This document shows positions 6,513-8,605 of a stretch of 8,605 nucleotides of DNA, piece by piece. Position 1 is the first letter of the stretch. Each line of letters begins with the position of its first letter. The notes beneath the pieces are model-generated. The model was not told the DNA's origin. It ran no database searches and saw only the letters and a list, made by a program, of their open reading frames with translations. Location of the stretch: assembly GCA_002084385.1 (NCBI GenBank), contig NBLS01000014.1, positions 1-8,605 on the forward strand, written 5' to 3'. Source of the DNA: Desulfobacteraceae bacterium 4572_19 (GTDB taxonomy: Bacteria; Desulfobacterota; Desulfobacteria; Desulfobacterales; NBLS01). The position numbers were made by a program, and so were the translations under genes.

Positions 6513-7934
6513 TTACTCCATACCATACACCCCATCTGTGCTTCTGCTTGTAATACACCCATCTTTGTACGCCTTAGCCTTCACGTTCCCTTTGCCGATA
6601 GTAAAAATAGGTTCCGTATAAAGCGTAGATTCCAAAGTGGGTGATGCTGTATCAAAAGTATATCGAATTTGAGCACCTTCAGTATCACAACCCATTACAA
6701 TCCTACTTTTCCCATTAATTTGCGTAATATTAATAATCGGGGCTTCGACCCTTTCAGATTCATTTATAAAAATATTATATTCGCTATTATATTCCGTTTC
6801 CCACACATTAAGAATAGTTCCAAGGGATGAAAATATTAACTTTCCTTCTTCTTTATATTTATTTAATTTTGCAATTTCATTTTTAAAATTATAAAGATAC
6901 TCTTCAACTTCACCCTGCCCGATAAATACCGTTGAAGTATAAATTTTTCCCTGCTCTAACGTACACGAATCAAGTTTTTCAATAAGATCATAAAGACCGT
7001 CAAAAGTATTAATATATTTACCAATACAAGGTAATGGTGAAGTATCATCATTGGTATAAAAATTTTCTGCATCTTTTGGGTGCCATACTCCGGTTGCATA
7101 AACATCGTTTACATGACCTGAAGTTCCGCCACCCCATAAAGTTTCAGCCTGCCAACTATAAAAAGGAAATTTTCTGCCCTGTATAGGATTTAAGAAATAA
7201 TTATATTTACTATCTTCAACAGGATCAACAATCATCCCTCCAACCAACGTACTGGGCACAACACCTGTCTCCTGAATTAAATATGCCACATCGGCGATAT
7301 TATAATCATTTTTTTCATGTGCATGGGGATCAATTTCATGTCCCAAATCTTCTTTTAAATACTGAATAATTGTTTTACCACCTGTAGTAGTGTTGAATTC
7401 ATCATCGTAATCCCTTACGCATTCCAAAAAAGCCCAATCTGGCTGTAAATTCAAGGTGATACCAACACTCCTTAAGTAAGTTGCAAGTTCAAGTAATTCT
7501 TCCCTTTTTGTATGATAGTAATTTTTAGCAGTATTAAAATTTTCTTCATAATGAAGTACCACTGTCATATAAACCGGCGTGCTTTTACTGACAAAATAGT
7601 CAATATTGGAAAAATCGCTTTCTATACCAAATTTATATGCTTTAACAGCAACATAAAAACCAAACCCCACAGGCAGACATGCTGAAAGACTACGATTATC
7701 TCCCATATCAAAACTTCCGACATACGATGCATCGGGATAGGGAGCGTAATACAAGGTATAACCATCTGCATCGAATATATTATTCCAGCTGATTTCAACA
7801 TTGGTACCAGCTGTCGTAACTTTCATCACAGGTGCATTTAGAAATAATTTGTCCGCATGTAAATAATCATAATTTACAAAAACAGTCAGCATAACAACAA
7901 AACAAAAGCCCAATAATACCACTTTTTTTCTCAT
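6513..7934 (-). CDS. Secreted FN3 / polysaccharide-deacetylase-like / chitobiase C-terminal domain protein
   Basis: This 473-residue exported protein has a Sec signal peptide (MRKK, hydrophobic core 5-20, likely cleavage after YLHA at 24-27). Residues about 34-115 form a fibronectin type III-like domain (VEISWNNIFDADGYTLYYAP, ending in FYVAVKAY). The central region, about 120-380, looks like the beta/alpha fold of polysaccharide deacetylases and related hydrolases. VYMTVVLHYEE (121-131) is a likely first strand, followed by NLQPDWAFLE (162-171) and GHEIDPHAHE (198-207). H199, D202, H204 and H206 are candidate metal ligands or catalytic residues. Residues about 397-470 match the chitobiase/beta-hexosaminidase C-terminal (CHB_HEX_C) pattern: IRYTFDTASPTLESTLYTEP, then VKAKAYKDG. 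This suggests action on surface or environmental polysaccharide, but substrate and reaction are unknown. The start has AAAGGA about 7 bases upstream. Domain calls are by eye. Confidence 0.72.
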   Translation of the reverse strand: MRKKVVLLGFCFVVMLTVFVNYDYLHADKLFLNAPVMKVTTAGTNVEISWNNIFDADGYTLYYAPYPDASYVGSFDMGDNRSLSACLPVGFGFYVAVKAYKFGIESDFSNIDYFVSKSTPVYMTVVLHYEENFNTAKNYYHTKREELLELATYLRSVGITLNLQPDWAFLECVRDYDDEFNTTTGGKTIIQYLKEDLGHEIDPHAHEKNDYNIADVAYLIQETGVVPSTLVGGMIVDPVEDSKYNYFLNPIQGRKFPFYSWQAETLWGGGTSGHVNDVYATGVWHPKDAENFYTNDDTSPLPCIGKYINTFDGLYDLIEKLDSCTLEQGKIYTSTVFIGQGEVEEYLYNFKNEIAKLNKYKEEGKLIFSSLGTILNVWETEYNSEYNIFINESERVEAPIINITQINGKSRIVMGCDTEGAQIRYTFDTASPTLESTLYTEPIFTIGKGNVKAKAYKDGCITSRSTDGVYGME

Positions 7935-7993
7935 TATTTTTCCTTTACGATTTTATACAGAGGGTTTACTCAATCTCAAATCAAGCAACTGCC

Positions 7994-8022
7994 AAGCTAC
8001 ATTACAAAACATATGCTGTCAA
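7994..8022 (-). promoter_or_regulatory. Predicted promoter of the 7934-6513 secreted-protein gene
   Basis: On the minus strand a perfect -35 TTGACA occupies 8022-8017. It is followed after 17 bases by TAGCTT at 7999-7994, a weak -10 with a TG just upstream. The predicted leader to the ATG at 7934 is about 50-55 bases. The -35 and spacing are strong; the -10 is poor. Confidence 0.45.
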
Positions 8023-8080
8023 GCGATTTTTTTTACAACGACAACAAAATCAGACTCTACCGGTATTATATTATTATTTC

Positions 8081-8109
8081 TTGCATTATTTATCCAACTA
8101 CGATATTAA
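8081..8109 (+). promoter_or_regulatory. Predicted promoter of the secreted deiminase gene
   Basis: TTGCAT at 8081-8086 and TATTAA at 8104-8109 are separated by exactly 17 bases, a reasonable sigma-70 arrangement. Transcription would start near 8116, giving a leader of roughly 118 bases before the ATG at 8234. The -10 lies inside the inverted repeat at 8096-8119, so a repressor bound there could block transcription. Confidence 0.42.
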
Positions 8110-8119
8110 TCTCGTAGTT
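8096..8119. promoter_or_regulatory. Inverted repeat overlapping predicted -10 box (candidate operator)
   Basis: AACTACGA (8096-8103) and TCGTAGTT (8112-8119) are a perfect 8-base inverted repeat around an 8-base centre, giving a 24-base dyad of the size bound by dimeric repressors. The predicted -10 TATTAA fills its centre. No regulator gene is present in the window to connect to it. Confidence 0.45.
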
Positions 8120-8121
8120 AT

Positions 8122-8145
8122 CTTTAAGAAAATCCAATCTTAAAG
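8122..8145. repeat. Inverted repeat in deiminase leader
   Basis: CTTTAAGA (8122-8129) and TCTTAAAG (8138-8145) are perfect 8-base arms with an 8-base centre. It has the same geometry as the preceding dyad, starting 2 bases after it, but a different sequence. It may be a second protein-binding site or a leader-RNA hairpin. Confidence 0.4.
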
Positions 8146-8149
8146 TTTG

Positions 8150-8189
8150 GTTCACAAACATCTCATCTTCGCATAAACAGCTTGTGAAC
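8150..8189 (+). repeat. Dispersed palindromic repeat, degenerate copy C
   Basis: GTTCACAA (8150-8157) and TTGTGAAC (8182-8189) are perfect 8-base arms. The left side reads TTCACAAACA, identical to the corresponding part of copy B (4830-4839). The right side reads GTGAACG then cTTA, as in copy B's GTGAACGgTTA. The loop differs in sequence and is a few bases longer, so this appears to be a decayed member of the same family. Confidence 0.45.
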
Positions 8190-8191
8190 GC

Positions 8192-8214
8192 TTAATTACT
8201 AAATTAGTAATTAA
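8192..8214. promoter_or_regulatory. Perfect 11-base palindrome upstream of deiminase start
   Basis: TTAATTACTAA and TTAGTAATTAA flank a single central A, giving a perfect 23-base dyad. It ends 6 bases before the Shine-Dalgarno AGGAG (8221-8225) of the deiminase gene. It could be a repressor site within the leader. As RNA it is too tight to fold fully, since a loop would consume central pairs. All-A/T composition lowers its weight, but 11 perfect pairs is long for chance. Confidence 0.45.
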
Positions 8215-8233
8215 CAAGGCAGGAGAAAACGAA

Positions 8234-8605
8234 ATGAAAAAAATTGTTTATTTTTTAATATCATGTATGTTTCTTTTATTGGCAAATACTGTCTTTGCAG
8301 ATGATGATACTTGTCCAACACCTGTTTTACAACCCGATTTATCAATCGTTATTCCTTATTTAGAGTATCAAACGATGGATGGCTTAATGCCTTTATGGGT
8401 GAATTTAAATTATGTACCATCATCTGATGGACGTATCATTTTTGAATTAGCTGATTATGGAATCCCACATGGTCTTAGTGAGACACCGTTATTTACAATG
8501 CCCGAAGAGAGTGAACCTCATGAAGGAACGTGGCTTCAATGGCCCCATCATTATCAATACGGAATGTATTATCGAGATAGCTTAGATGCTACATGGGTTG
8601 CTATG
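8234..8605 (+). CDS. Secreted agmatine deiminase / peptidylarginine deiminase family protein, N-terminal part
   Basis: The gene runs off the right edge after 124 codons. A Sec signal peptide (MKK, hydrophobic core about 5-19, cleavage likely after VFA at 22) indicates export. Residues about 27-76 form a small beta-rich module, DLSIVIP (35-41) to IIFEL (68-72), resembling the C-terminus of the 4947-6404 product. From about residue 88, MPEESEPHEGTWLQWPH matches the N-terminal signature of the PAD_porph family (Pfam PF04371). That family holds agmatine deiminases, which hydrolyse agmatine to N-carbamoylputrescine and ammonia, and secreted bacterial peptidylarginine deiminases. The catalytic His and Cys would lie beyond the window, so substrate cannot be decided; export argues against ordinary cytoplasmic agmatine catabolism. 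AGGAG at 8221-8225 supports the start. LISC near residues 8-11 superficially resembles a lipobox but sits inside the hydrophobic core. Confidence 0.78.
   Translation, partial: MKKIVYFLISCMFLLLANTVFADDDTCPTPVLQPDLSIVIPYLEYQTMDGLMPLWVNLNYVPSSDGRIIFELADYGIPHGLSETPLFTMPEESEPHEGTWLQWPHHYQYGMYYRDSLDATWVAM

Noticed and set aside
8255..8266. Lipobox-like LISC in the deiminase signal peptide
   Set aside because: The cysteine falls at residue 11, in the middle of the hydrophobic core, too early for a lipoprotein signal; the VFA site at 22 fits a normal signal peptidase I cleavage.

Overview
The window is AT-rich bacterial DNA with short Shine-Dalgarno sequences and several secreted proteins carrying Sec signal peptides. 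The ispF-cysS gene order, a DUF2804 protein, an E. coli-type PepN, and extracellular multi-domain proteins with FN3 and chitobiase-type C-terminal domains suggest a Gram-negative bacterium, most plausibly a low-GC Desulfobacterota (Desulfobacterales-like) organism. That assignment is inference from gene content only. No rRNA, tRNA, transposase or CRISPR array was found.

Left part (1-860, minus strand): the first 26 codons of cysS run off the left edge. Upstream of it is an isoprenoid gene, ispF, whose protein stops after 132 residues, just before the conserved C-terminal Thr-Thr-Glu motif. The 324 bases between ispF and cysS are non-coding and full of direct and inverted repeats. This looks like a repeat element that has replaced the end of ispF. 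A second, unrelated repeat lies directly before the ispF start, so the gene is bracketed by repeats.

Middle (858-4788): a DUF2804 protein (minus) and the aminopeptidase pepN (plus) are transcribed divergently from a 211-base promoter region. Both look intact. A 49-base palindromic repeat follows pepN. Its loop matches the repeat before ispF over 22 perfect bases in opposite orientation.

Right part (4947-8605): an exported-protein cluster. Two minus-strand genes encode an uncharacterised secreted protein with a thrice-repeated IDA motif and a secreted protein with FN3, deacetylase-like and chitobiase C-terminal regions. Across a 299-base divergent promoter region, a plus-strand gene running off the right edge encodes a secreted deiminase of the agmatine deiminase / peptidylarginine deiminase family.

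The C-terminus of the first secreted protein and the N-terminus of the deiminase appear to carry the same short module of about 42 residues, which links the cluster. The divergent promoter region contains four consecutive inverted repeats, one overlapping the predicted -10 box of the deiminase gene. I see no defence system or other recognisable new system. The most interesting points are the broken ispF, the dispersed palindromic repeat family, and the shared module in the secreted proteins.
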